Shown piece after piece: positions 1-7,633 of a stretch of 16,114 nt of DNA. Every line of letters begins with the position of its first letter. Position 1 is the stretch's first letter. This DNA comes from Bacteroidales bacterium (GTDB lineage: Bacteria; Bacteroidota; Bacteroidia; Bacteroidales; JALTDM01): assembly GCA_027073875.1 (NCBI GenBank), contig JALTEO010000414.1:1-16114 (forward strand), written 5' to 3'. Below the pieces are notes generated by a model that was not told where the DNA came from, did not search any database, and saw only the letters and a program-made list of their open reading frames with translations. Position numbers and translations under genes: made by a program.

Positions 1-733
1 TCATAGCACATACTGTTTCACAACGGCGGGTACATACCTTACCGCACATTTCAGGGAATGGATTGTTATCGTAAATGATACGAACGGCATCGTCATCATT
101 TCCTGCGGCAATGGCATTAATATATTCAGGAATGTGCATGTGGTCTGGACAAACCTCGGTACAAATACCGCAACTGATACAACGGCTTGCCTCTGCACGG
201 GCTTCCATTTCTTCGTATCCCAAAACAACTTCGGCAAAAGATTTGATTCGTTCTTTGGCATCCAGTTCCCGCATTGGAACACGGTGGTAATTGTTTAATG
301 ACAAGTCTTTACTGGTAAAAGATAGTTCATTTTTCCCTTCGGGGTTATCCACACCGGGGGTCCAAAGAAAATCATCTGCATTTTCTGTTACGAAAATATA
401 ATCTTTTGTTAAGCTCAAACTTCCTGTCGGACAAACATCTACACAGAGAGCACACCAACAGCAACGACCGTTATCAACGCGTGGACGCAAACCGGAATCG
501 CTTTCTTTTCCTTCAATTCCATCAATATTTATCATATCGATGGCAGCATTCGGACAAATGGTTGAACAATTACCACAACCGATACACTCATCTAAATTAT
601 TATAATGCAGTCCTCTATATCTATCGGCTGTTTTTGGGGCTTCTAACGGATAATTTATCGTATGCGGTTTTTTAGCAAACTGCTTTAACGATGTTAATGG
701 TTTTAAAGTACCTTTTAAATCAAAGAAACTCAT
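1..733 (-). CDS. mbxN: Mbx/Mbh-type NuoI-like iron-sulfur subunit fused to an NfnB/GltD-type Fe-S domain (partial, C-terminus cut by the window edge)
   Basis: The reading frame opens at ATG 731-733 and stays open to base 1, giving 244 residues with no stop, so the C-terminus is missing. Two domains are visible. Residues about 45-110 hold two classical ferredoxin motifs (C50, C53, C56, C60 and C91, C94, C97, C101), as in NuoI/MbhN, which pass electrons to the NuoB-like subunit. Residues about 180-244 hold C185, C188, C191, C195 and then C230, C234, C238, C242 in an RCISCG...NPFPEMCGKVC context, the N-terminal two-cluster domain of NfnB, GltD and related flavoproteins. In those proteins FAD and NAD(P) domains follow, so a flavoprotein continuation outside the window is likely; from the NfnB-like protein in this window I would expect about 610 residues in all. 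It starts 12 bases after the NuoD-like gene and is the last visible gene of the operon. An out-of-frame 93-codon frame at 1-282 is spurious. Confidence 0.88.
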   Translation of the reverse strand, partial: MSFFDLKGTLKPLTSLKQFAKKPHTINYPLEAPKTADRYRGLHYNNLDECIGCGNCSTICPNAAIDMINIDGIEGKESDSGLRPRVDNGRCCWCALCVDVCPTGSLSLTKDYIFVTENADDFLWTPGVDNPEGKNELSFTSKDLSLNNYHRVPMRELDAKERIKSFAEVVLGYEEMEARAEASRCISCGICTEVCPDHMHIPEYINAIAAGNDDDAVRIIYDNNPFPEMCGKVCTRRCETVCAM

Positions 734-745
734 ATTATTAATTTT

Positions 746-1852
746 TTATCGTTCAATTTCAGGGGGACAAGTTCCCAAACTATTCATAATAAAAGACACA
801 TCAGCGATATTCTCACCAATTAACACATGTTCTAAGAGGGTAATAGCATGTACATATGCAGCTCCTCTAAAGTGTGTCCGGCGAGGATGTACAGACCCAT
901 CACTACTGATATAAAATCCGACTTCACCTCTAACAGATTCTGTTCTTGCATAGGCATCGCCTACCGGTAATTTCCATTTATGAGGATTAGGAACCGGATT
1001 GTAAAAATCACCTTTTGGCATTTTTTCAATTACCTGACGGATGATACTAATAGATTGACGCATTTCTATTCTACGAACCAAAGCTCTTGCCCAAACATCG
1101 CCACCTTCTTCTGTCGGGACAATAAAATCTAATTTATCATACACTTCATACGGATCATCAATACGGACATCGTGTTTAATACCACAACCTCTTAATGGCG
1201 AACCAACGACACCCCATTCAATCGCTTTCTCTTTGTCAATAATGCCAACACCTTTTGCTCTTTTTTGGAATATTGTGTTTTCAAAAAAGAGATTATCAAA
1301 ATCTTTCAATCGTTTTTCGAAATAATCCATTGTGCGGAGAATCTTATCGCCAAGACCTTCCGGTAAATCACGACGAACGCCTCCGGGCCAAATATACATG
1401 TGATAGACACGACCTCCGGTTAGTGCTTCAAAAATATCCAAAATGTAATTTCTATCACCGACACTCCATTGACCACTGGTATATAGTCCGGCAGAACCTG
1501 CCTGGCCACCAAACCACAACATATAAGATCCTAATCTTGCTAATTCCAATGTGAGAACACGAAGATATTGTGCTCTTTCAGGAACTTCTCTTCCTTCAAG
1601 TGTTTCAATTGCTCTTGCATAGGATTCTTCAACAGGGTCAGGTTCCGGTACACAAAACCGTGGAAGTATGGCAAATGCATTTAGCCAGTTTCTTCGTTCT
1701 TGTAGTTTTTCAAAAGCTCTGTGCAAATATCCGACTTCTGTTTGAGCTTTGACAATGGTATCGCCTTTAACTTTCAGTTTGACCATCATATTTCCGGTAA
1801 TTCCCGGGTGCTGTGGTCCAATATATAAAGTTGTTTCTCGTTCTCGTATCAT
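746..1852 (-). CDS. mbxL: Mbx/MBS-type NuoD/MbhL-like large subunit lacking the [NiFe] ligand set
   Basis: This 368-residue cytoplasmic subunit belongs to the family of complex I NuoD and [NiFe]-hydrogenase large subunits. The N-terminal GPQHPG (residues 12-17) is the NuoD/MbhL signature, and the GSPLRGCGIKHDVR stretch is typical of the family. A hydrogenase would have a CxxC near residue 67 and another near the C-terminus. Here they read C67-V-P-E70 and C362-P-P-E365, so one cysteine of each pair is kept and the other is Glu. The protein ends at R368, directly after the second motif, without the tail that hydrogenase maturation proteases remove. The [NiFe] site therefore cannot form in the usual way. 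This state is characteristic of Mbx/MBS complexes, which do not make H2. It begins 2 bases after the NuoC-like gene. Confidence 0.93.
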   Translation of the reverse strand: MIRERETTLYIGPQHPGITGNMMVKLKVKGDTIVKAQTEVGYLHRAFEKLQERRNWLNAFAILPRFCVPEPDPVEESYARAIETLEGREVPERAQYLRVLTLELARLGSYMLWFGGQAGSAGLYTSGQWSVGDRNYILDIFEALTGGRVYHMYIWPGGVRRDLPEGLGDKILRTMDYFEKRLKDFDNLFFENTIFQKRAKGVGIIDKEKAIEWGVVGSPLRGCGIKHDVRIDDPYEVYDKLDFIVPTEEGGDVWARALVRRIEMRQSISIIRQVIEKMPKGDFYNPVPNPHKWKLPVGDAYARTESVRGEVGFYISSDGSVHPRRTHFRGAAYVHAITLLEHVLIGENIADVSFIMNSLGTCPPEIER

Positions 1853-1854
1853 GA

Positions 1855-2424
1855 CTATCTGGAATATTTTTTTGCATATTCAGGAATTTCTTCTCCCGAC
1901 CGTTTGGTTATCGTTTCTCTTACATCTTGAGCATCTTCTCTGCCCGGTCTTTCAAAGAAAGTCTTTTTGGCATAAGCTGCCGTATCAAATTCTTTACGAA
2001 ATGGTGGAATATCATTCCAATCTTCTAGGATAAATTCATCCGGTGCTACAAGTCCTTCAAATTGAATACCGAACATTTCTTTGAATTCCCGTTCATAAGT
2101 ATTCATTTGCCGCCAGATGGTATCCATATTTTCCATAACAGGATTGTTACGGTCTAAGAATGTATGAATAAATACTTTTATTTTATCGGTATAAGACCAT
2201 AGGATAAATACCAACTCGAATTTCCCGTCTTCTATCCAGTCAACACAACTGACATGTGACAAATGATTATATCCTAAGTCACCTTTGAAATATCTCAAGA
2301 AAGCAGGGATTTTCCCTTTTTCAATTTCAAAGTCAATACGGTTGTAAGTAAAATCATTTTTCCCTTTTACTTCGGGGAAATGACTTGTAACCGTTTCAAA
2401 TAATTTATTTTTAATTTCTTCCAT
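1855..2424 (-). CDS. mbxK: NuoC/MbhK-like subunit of the Mbx-type complex (30-kDa subunit family)
   Basis: This 189-residue protein belongs to the NuoC (30-kDa subunit) family, a cytoplasmic structural subunit that packs against the NuoD-like subunit and carries no cofactor. The diagnostic motif is YEREFKEMFGIQFEG (residues 110-124), followed by the acidic segment and IPPFRKEFDT (139-148), matching the E-R-E-x-x-D/E-M-F-G-I and PLRKDF signatures of the family. There is no signal peptide or membrane segment. It sits between the NuoB-like gene (3-base gap) and the NuoD-like gene (2-base gap), so translation is probably coupled. NuoC and NuoD are separate genes here, as in Mbh/Mbx operons, rather than fused as in some complex I operons. 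Confidence 0.93.
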   Translation of the reverse strand: MEEIKNKLFETVTSHFPEVKGKNDFTYNRIDFEIEKGKIPAFLRYFKGDLGYNHLSHVSCVDWIEDGKFELVFILWSYTDKIKVFIHTFLDRNNPVMENMDTIWRQMNTYEREFKEMFGIQFEGLVAPDEFILEDWNDIPPFRKEFDTAAYAKKTFFERPGREDAQDVRETITKRSGEEIPEYAKKYSR

Positions 2425-2427
2425 AAT

Positions 2428-2973
2428 TTACCAGTTATATTCTTCAATATACGGTGTATTTCCCAAAACTTTGCGTTGGTTAGCTTTATATTCTTCCAAA
2501 TGCTCTTTATATTGTTTTGCTCCGTCAGCTCTACCTTCAATAATTTTATGCTGTAATTTTATAAATCCTTGTATGACAGCTTCAGGACGAGGCATACAAC
2601 CATTGATATAAACATCTACCGGCAGGTATTTATCCAAAACTTTAATTGTATTGTATGAATCATAATACATACCACCGTTAATGGTACAGGAACCAAATCC
2701 AATTACATATTTCGGGTCTTGCATTTGTTCATACACACGAATAACCCGTTTTAATGTTTTTGTAGTCAGATACCCTGTAATCAACAGTAAGTCTGCTTGA
2801 CGCGGTGTTGCAGCTCCACGAATACCGAATCGTTCGGCATCATAACGGGAAGTCATTGTCGGAGGTATCTCAATAGCCCCACAACCGGTACCGTATGCCA
2901 AAACGAATAAAGAATGTTTTCGTGTAAAATTCTTTATATAATCTACAATTTTCTGTGACTCTCTATCATTCAT
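2428..2973 (-). CDS. mbxJ: NuoB/MbhJ-like subunit with a three-cysteine proximal [4Fe-4S] site
   Basis: This 181-residue NuoB-family protein carries the [4Fe-4S] cluster nearest the catalytic site. The family signatures are RYDAERFG (residues 43-50), PRQADLLLITG (57-67), GSCTINGG (94-101) and NGCMPRPEA (124-132). NuoB has four cluster cysteines including a tandem CC, and Mbh-type small subunits have CxxC plus two more. Here the first motif is GTGC31GAIE, with Gly where NuoB has the second Cys of its pair. The whole protein contains only C31, C96 and C126. Three cysteine ligands leave one iron open, a site-differentiated cluster as described for the sulfur-reducing MBS complex. The gene starts 11 bases after the NuoH-like gene and ends 3 bases before the NuoC-like gene. 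Confidence 0.93.
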   Translation of the reverse strand: MNDRESQKIVDYIKNFTRKHSLFVLAYGTGCGAIEIPPTMTSRYDAERFGIRGAATPRQADLLLITGYLTTKTLKRVIRVYEQMQDPKYVIGFGSCTINGGMYYDSYNTIKVLDKYLPVDVYINGCMPRPEAVIQGFIKLQHKIIEGRADGAKQYKEHLEEYKANQRKVLGNTPYIEEYNW

Positions 2974-2984
2974 AATTCAACGAA

Positions 2985-3893
2985 TTAAAATAAAACGGAT
3001 TGGAAAATAGCTAATAACCCTAAAACGGTTGGCCAACCCCAGAAATACCGGATTGATTGTTCTGTCCTGTACCGAGGGCTAACAGCACCATATAACATAG
3101 GTATTAAATAAATAGCAAAAGTCTTGATTAATAATTCTACCAAATTGCTCGCACCACCTAAAAATAAATCAACATATAAAGTTAATTTGGCAAAAGCAAA
3201 GACAGAACCGGCACTCATCATGGTTGCCAGATATTTTCCACCAAATTCTGAAATAGGTCCGGATGCTAACTCTGCCGGAGCACCTACAATATCAAAAGGG
3301 GAGTATCTGGTCATTCCGAGTAAAGCAAGAATAGCTGCCATGAATGCAAATGGTGATGTGAACATCAGCCATGTACCCGATTGAGCTTGCACCTCCATTA
3401 ATCCTGTAATAGAAGTTGTATGGTACTGAATCATTAAAGCAACCAGTGCCAATACCCAAGGAATTTCAAAACCGACCATCATGCTCAATCCACGCGTTAC
3501 ACCGATAGCAGAATTCGGATTACCTGTTTGTCCGGCACCAAGAGCCAAACCTAAAGGACCGAATACCATCATATAGAGCAAGAAAATTAGGTCGCCGTGG
3601 AAATTCAGATTCGGAAACCAATTATGTCCTGTTAAAACGGGAACAAACATTAGTGTCATGACTGAAGATACCATAATAAATACAGGTCCCATATGTTGCA
3701 TGGCACCATGGTTAATACTGGTATCTTTTGAAAAGAGTTTAATGGCATCAATAAAGTTCTGATACCATGGTGGTCCTTTTCTGTTTTGTATGCGTGCCGT
3801 AATTTTACGACTTAATCCCATATAAGTTAATCCCACTACGAATGCAACTATAAATGTTGCAATTGCGCCTAAAATGTCAATTAAAATCTCCAT
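2985..3893 (-). CDS. mbxM: NuoH/MbhM-like membrane subunit of the Mbx-type complex
   Basis: This 302-residue, strongly hydrophobic protein has about eight membrane segments and belongs to the NuoH (complex I subunit 1) family, which joins the peripheral redox arm to the ion-pumping arm. Recognisable family stretches are TARIQNRKGPPWYQNFIDAIKLF (residues 32-54, the cytoplasmic loop facing the NuoB/NuoD-like subunits), NPNSAIGVTRGLSMMVGFE (125-143) and RYSPFDIVGAPAELASGP (196-213), the last corresponding to the acidic loop APFDLxExExE of NuoH. The acidic content of that loop is lower than in complex I, as in Mbh/Mbx homologues. It lies 12 bases after the large antiporter-like subunit and 11 bases before the NuoB-like gene. 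Confidence 0.93.
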   Translation of the reverse strand: MEILIDILGAIATFIVAFVVGLTYMGLSRKITARIQNRKGPPWYQNFIDAIKLFSKDTSINHGAMQHMGPVFIMVSSVMTLMFVPVLTGHNWFPNLNFHGDLIFLLYMMVFGPLGLALGAGQTGNPNSAIGVTRGLSMMVGFEIPWVLALVALMIQYHTTSITGLMEVQAQSGTWLMFTSPFAFMAAILALLGMTRYSPFDIVGAPAELASGPISEFGGKYLATMMSAGSVFAFAKLTLYVDLFLGGASNLVELLIKTFAIYLIPMLYGAVSPRYRTEQSIRYFWGWPTVLGLLAIFQSVLF

Positions 3894-3905
3894 CTATTCT
3901 GATAT

Positions 3906-5759
3906 TTAAAATCCAAATAAATTTTTACCTAATAATAATAAAATCACAAAGAAAAGTATTACATAAATGGCGTAGGTCTGACCATTGCCATTGTATATTC
4001 TCCTAACGAAATCAAAGAAAGCTTCCATACCATCAGCAAAACCCTGATAAATAGGTTCTATTTTCCGTTTGTAAAATGGTTCTGCAGCCCGTTCAAACGG
4101 TTTGTAGAAATCTAATTTGTAAGTCCAGTTATCACCGGGACGAGGTAATTCACCCGATGAACTAATGTCTTTTGTTGTAACATAGCGTTGGTGTTTAAAT
4201 CCACGAAGTGTAACAATTATCAGGAAGAAAACAAATAAAACTAATACGCTATACATTACATAATCCACACTAACCTTATCACCCCAACCGTTAAATAGCG
4301 TAGTCATTTTCCACCATACACCTTCTGTAGCAGGATAACCTAATTCAACTAAACCTTTGTCAATATATTTGAATAAGTATCCGGGGAAATTACCAAGGAA
4401 TATTTGAAGTCCGGATAATAAAAGCATTGGAATAACCATAAAGAAAGGAGCTTCCTTCACATTTTCAAATTCAGGTTCTTCTTGTCCGAGGAACATACCG
4501 AATAGAATCTTGTAGCAATACAGGAATGCAGCAGTACTTGAGAAGAAAATCATGATTACCATTAAGTAGTGGTTACTTGTAATCAGTGATTCATATAGCA
4601 TCCATTTTCCGACAAAACCGCCCAAAGGTGGAATACCTGCCAAGGCAATGATTGAAATTAATGTAGCCACAAAAGTCCAAGGCATTTTTCTGATTAACCC
4701 GGTAACTACGGTCATATCGGTAGAACCGGTTTGTCGTTCAACGGCACCAACAGCCATAAACAAGGTTCCTTTAAACATGGCATGTAATACGGCGAGGAAA
4801 ATACCTGCCAACATACCGAGTTCTGTTCCAACAGCAACCCCTGTAATGATATACCCTAATTGAGCAACAGATGAATATGCCAGTAATCGTTTGGCATCTG
4901 TTTGTACCAGTGCCCAAAGCGTTCCGGCAACTGCTGTAATAGCACCAAGCCAACCGATAATTTCGCGGAACCAGAAATTCTCAGGTAAGTGTGATATCAT
5001 TGTTACAAACACAATAATTAATCCGTAAACACCCATCTTGGAAAGTGCTCCTGAGAATAATTGCGTATAAGACATAGGCGCATTGCTGTAAGCATCGGGA
5101 GCCCATACATGAAGTGGCCACATAGCTGCTTTAACACCAAAGCCCGTTATAAACAGGATAGGTAGTAAAATTTGTTGTGTATGTGGGAAGCTGGCAAAGT
5201 TATTGAATAGGTCTGAGAGTAGAAATGTTCCTGTATAAGAATACGAGATAACAATTGCCATCAGCATGGCGTAAGCACCAATAGCACTGAAAACAAAATA
5301 TTTGATTCCGAATTTTTGAACCTTATTTCCATTGTATATTACAATCAGATAGGATGACCAAGTCATTATTTCCCAAAAGAAGAAAAAGGATACTAAGTCT
5401 TGACTGAATAAAATACCCATCATGGAAAAAAGACTCAATGTGAAATTCATATAGAAATAACCGAGTCTTTCTTTCCCTTTCATATAAGGAATTGAATAAA
5501 TACCACCGAGAACGCCTAATCCTAAAACAATTAAGGCAAAGATATAACTGAAATTAGTTAATCCCCATTTTAGTTGAATCCCACCCAACTGTAATGTTAC
5601 GGCATCGCCTATGGTAATATTGGCAAAAAAGACTGTAGCTGCACCTATGATGGTTGCCAAAAAAACAATATCTCTTAAAATACCTGCTATTTTATTAGCA
5701 AAGAAGGTTAATATCGCACCACCTAACAATATTCCTAAAACTAAATATATTCCGTTCAT
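3906..5759 (-). CDS. Second antiporter-like subunit of the Mbx-type complex (MbxH'-like; NuoL/MrpD family with MbhI-like C-terminal extension)
   Basis: This 617-residue polytopic membrane protein of the proton_antipo_M family (NuoL/M/N, MrpA/D) is predicted to move Na+ or H+. Charged residues of the half-channels are present: E130 in FFFFWEIMTWSS, K210 in GFGVKAAMWPLHVWAPDAYS, K241 in ALSKMGVYG, H326 and K330 in LHAMFKG, and K385 in GIPPLGGFVGKW. After the usual core (to about residue 520) an extra 100 residues form a charged, amphipathic stretch rich in Phe, Tyr, Lys and Glu (about 540-590) and a final hydrophobic helix (595-612). This recalls the NuoL lateral helix and the MbhI subunit of hydrogenases, which has no separate gene here. 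It begins 7 bases after the first antiporter subunit. Two such subunits in one complex is the MBS rather than the Mbh composition. Confidence 0.9.
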   Translation of the reverse strand: MNGIYLVLGILLGGAILTFFANKIAGILRDIVFLATIIGAATVFFANITIGDAVTLQLGGIQLKWGLTNFSYIFALIVLGLGVLGGIYSIPYMKGKERLGYFYMNFTLSLFSMMGILFSQDLVSFFFFWEIMTWSSYLIVIYNGNKVQKFGIKYFVFSAIGAYAMLMAIVISYSYTGTFLLSDLFNNFASFPHTQQILLPILFITGFGVKAAMWPLHVWAPDAYSNAPMSYTQLFSGALSKMGVYGLIIVFVTMISHLPENFWFREIIGWLGAITAVAGTLWALVQTDAKRLLAYSSVAQLGYIITGVAVGTELGMLAGIFLAVLHAMFKGTLFMAVGAVERQTGSTDMTVVTGLIRKMPWTFVATLISIIALAGIPPLGGFVGKWMLYESLITSNHYLMVIMIFFSSTAAFLYCYKILFGMFLGQEEPEFENVKEAPFFMVIPMLLLSGLQIFLGNFPGYLFKYIDKGLVELGYPATEGVWWKMTTLFNGWGDKVSVDYVMYSVLVLFVFFLIIVTLRGFKHQRYVTTKDISSSGELPRPGDNWTYKLDFYKPFERAAEPFYKRKIEPIYQGFADGMEAFFDFVRRIYNGNGQTYAIYVILFFVILLLLGKNLFGF

Positions 5760-5766
5760 TGTAAAA

Positions 5767-7263
5767 CTATTTTACTATATTTTGACTCAATGACAATACT
5801 TTATCAATATAACCCGATTTATCCATTAAATCGGCAGATGCTTTGTGCAAAATACCGGTAATGGCATCAGGGTAAAAACCAATTAATAAAATGACTAATC
5901 CTAAAACGACCATCACGATCATTCCATTGAAAGAAGGTTTTTTGATGGTTATTTCGGTTTCGGGTTTAACAAAAAACATCCGGTTGACAACTCTCAAATA
6001 ATAAACTACTTCAACAACACTAACCATTAATATAAGGGCAATGATTAATTCCATGTGACTATGAGCAGCTGCCATTAGTACTGCTAACTTACTCCAAAAG
6101 CCGGCAAAAGGTGGCAATCCTATAATGGCAAATGCACCGAGGGCAAATAAGAATGCTGTTATAGGCATAAACTTACCAATGCCATTCATTTCGGAAATTA
6201 ATTTTTTCTTGGAATTATACACTAAATAACTGGATGAGAAGAAGAGTAGGGATTTAATAACTGCATGGTTAAACATTAAAAACAAAGCAGCATAAACACC
6301 TTCTTTTGTTCCTAAACCAAAGGCAACAAGTACCAACCCCATTTGTCCGATACTGGAGTAAGCAAGCATTCTCTTAATTCTTGTTTGACGGATTGCTGCC
6401 ATTTCGGCAATAAACAATGTGATAAGTCCCATAATGATTAGTAACTCATAAGCACCTTGAACATCAAACAATGTAAAAATCATACGGATAATGGTATAAA
6501 CGCCTGCTTTTACAACGATGCCTGCAAAAGCAGCTCCGACAGGTCCGGGAGCTTGCGAATAGGCATCGGGAGCCCAACCGTTCATCGGGAACATTTCGGC
6601 TTCAATGCCAAATGCCATAATAAATAAGGTAATGATAATGATTTTAACAGAAGGTTTCAATAAATGAGATTTAACTGCAATATCTGCCATATTCAAAGTT
6701 CCCAATTGTGAATATAGAATCATGATTGCCAACAATAAGAACATAGAAGATAGTGAGCCGATAAGCAGATATTTAAATGATGCTTCAGCGGCATCTCTTC
6801 CTTTATAAAATGCCGTTAAACCATAGGAAGTGATTCCGAGAATCTCAATAAAAACAAATTGGTTGAAAATATCACCGGTAATTACGATACCTACTGATGC
6901 GGTGATTAACAACATAAGCATTGTAAAGTACTTTAATGCCGGTCCATATTCTACATTATCTTTAAAGCGATAACTATAAAGCCATACTAAAAACCCCATT
7001 AATATCATAAGTGTAGCTAAGAAACCTGTTAAGGGAGAAAATACCAAATCAATACCCCAAGGTGGAGCCCATCCGGCAATTTCTTCAATAATTGGTCCGT
7101 TGTAATACACATAGGATAATAAGTTAACGGCTAAAAAACCCAAATAAATTAATACTAATCCAGGAATTATTCTAGCAAATTCCTTCCATAATTTCCCGAA
7201 CAAAGGCATTAAGAATGCCGCCAACAAGGGAATTGCAATAAATTGTACAGGACTTCCTACCAT
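5767..7263 (-). CDS. mbxH: First antiporter-like subunit of the Mbx-type complex (MbhH/MrpD/NuoN family)
   Basis: This 498-residue, roughly 14-helix membrane protein belongs to the MrpD/NuoN ion-translocating family. E140 in FVFIEILGITSYG matches the conserved helix-5 Glu. K252 in VVKAGVYTIIR, H333 and K337 in FNHAVIKSLLFF, and K392 in GLPPFAGFWSKL occupy the usual central-axis positions. At the helix-7 position, where family members usually have GxKxxxxPxHxWLPDA, the sequence is GIEAEMFPMNGWAPDAYSQAP, so the canonical Lys is Glu (E221) and the neighbouring His is Asn. The start overlaps the stop of the MrpC-like gene by 7 bases. The gene is MrpD-like by sequence and position; standing in a redox operon makes an Mbx subunit the better reading than a stand-alone antiporter. 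Confidence 0.92.
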   Translation of the reverse strand: MVGSPVQFIAIPLLAAFLMPLFGKLWKEFARIIPGLVLIYLGFLAVNLLSYVYYNGPIIEEIAGWAPPWGIDLVFSPLTGFLATLMILMGFLVWLYSYRFKDNVEYGPALKYFTMLMLLITASVGIVITGDIFNQFVFIEILGITSYGLTAFYKGRDAAEASFKYLLIGSLSSMFLLLAIMILYSQLGTLNMADIAVKSHLLKPSVKIIIITLFIMAFGIEAEMFPMNGWAPDAYSQAPGPVGAAFAGIVVKAGVYTIIRMIFTLFDVQGAYELLIIMGLITLFIAEMAAIRQTRIKRMLAYSSIGQMGLVLVAFGLGTKEGVYAALFLMFNHAVIKSLLFFSSSYLVYNSKKKLISEMNGIGKFMPITAFLFALGAFAIIGLPPFAGFWSKLAVLMAAAHSHMELIIALILMVSVVEVVYYLRVVNRMFFVKPETEITIKKPSFNGMIVMVVLGLVILLIGFYPDAITGILHKASADLMDKSGYIDKVLSLSQNIVK

Positions 7264-7631
7264 TTTAATTCTTTTATGTCGTCAATTAATAAAGTTTTAT
7301 GATGTCTGTAAAGACGGATAACTAAAGATAACGCTACTGCTGTAACACCGAATCCGATAACAATAGCTGTAAGTACCAATGCTTGTGGTACAGGGTCAAC
7401 CATTTTTTGTCCGGAGTCCAATGCTGCTTGAGAGAAAATAGGTGCAGTACCTCCTTTTAAATATCCGAGTGACACCAATAGTAAATTGATACCGGAATCT
7501 ACAATTGATAATCCGATAATAATTTTGATAAGATTTTTCTTCGTAAGTGCAGCATAGAGCCCTATTAAAACTAGAGCTATTGCCGAACCATAGAAACCTA
7601 TTGTTAATAATGAATCTGTTGTAAAATGCAT
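7257..7631 (-). CDS. mbxG: MrpC/MnhC-like (NuoK-family) subunit of the Mbx-type complex
   Basis: This 124-residue protein has three hydrophobic helices and belongs to the NuoK/MnhC family of small membrane subunits that pack between antiporter-like subunits. The signature DPVPQALVLTAIVIGFG (residues 79-95) is typical of MrpC/MnhC/MbhG, and KKNLIKIIIGLSIVDSGINL (31-50) resembles the helix-2 segment of NuoK. The C-terminal tail (HHKTLLIDDIKELKW) is charged and cytoplasmic. It starts 2 bases after the MrpB-like gene and its stop overlaps the start of the next antiporter-like gene, so the two are likely translationally coupled. Length is normal for the family. Confidence 0.93.
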   Translation of the reverse strand: MHFTTDSLLTIGFYGSAIALVLIGLYAALTKKNLIKIIIGLSIVDSGINLLLVSLGYLKGGTAPIFSQAALDSGQKMVDPVPQALVLTAIVIGFGVTAVALSLVIRLYRHHKTLLIDDIKELKW

Positions 7632-7633
7632 GA

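Noticed and set aside
1..282. A 93-codon minus-strand frame with its own ATG and stop at the left edge
   Set aside because: It overlaps, out of frame, the open iron-sulfur protein frame that begins at 733. Its translation has no family features, while the overlapped frame has sixteen ordered cluster cysteines.
1255..2033. Plus-strand frames of 60-99 codons opposite the NuoD- and NuoC-like genes
   Set aside because: They are antisense to strongly conserved genes and their translations resemble no family; the same holds for the other plus-strand frames across the window.
746..2973. Annotation as an energy-converting [NiFe]-hydrogenase
   Set aside because: Two of four nickel-ligating cysteines are Glu, there is no maturation tail, and the small subunit lacks one cluster cysteine.
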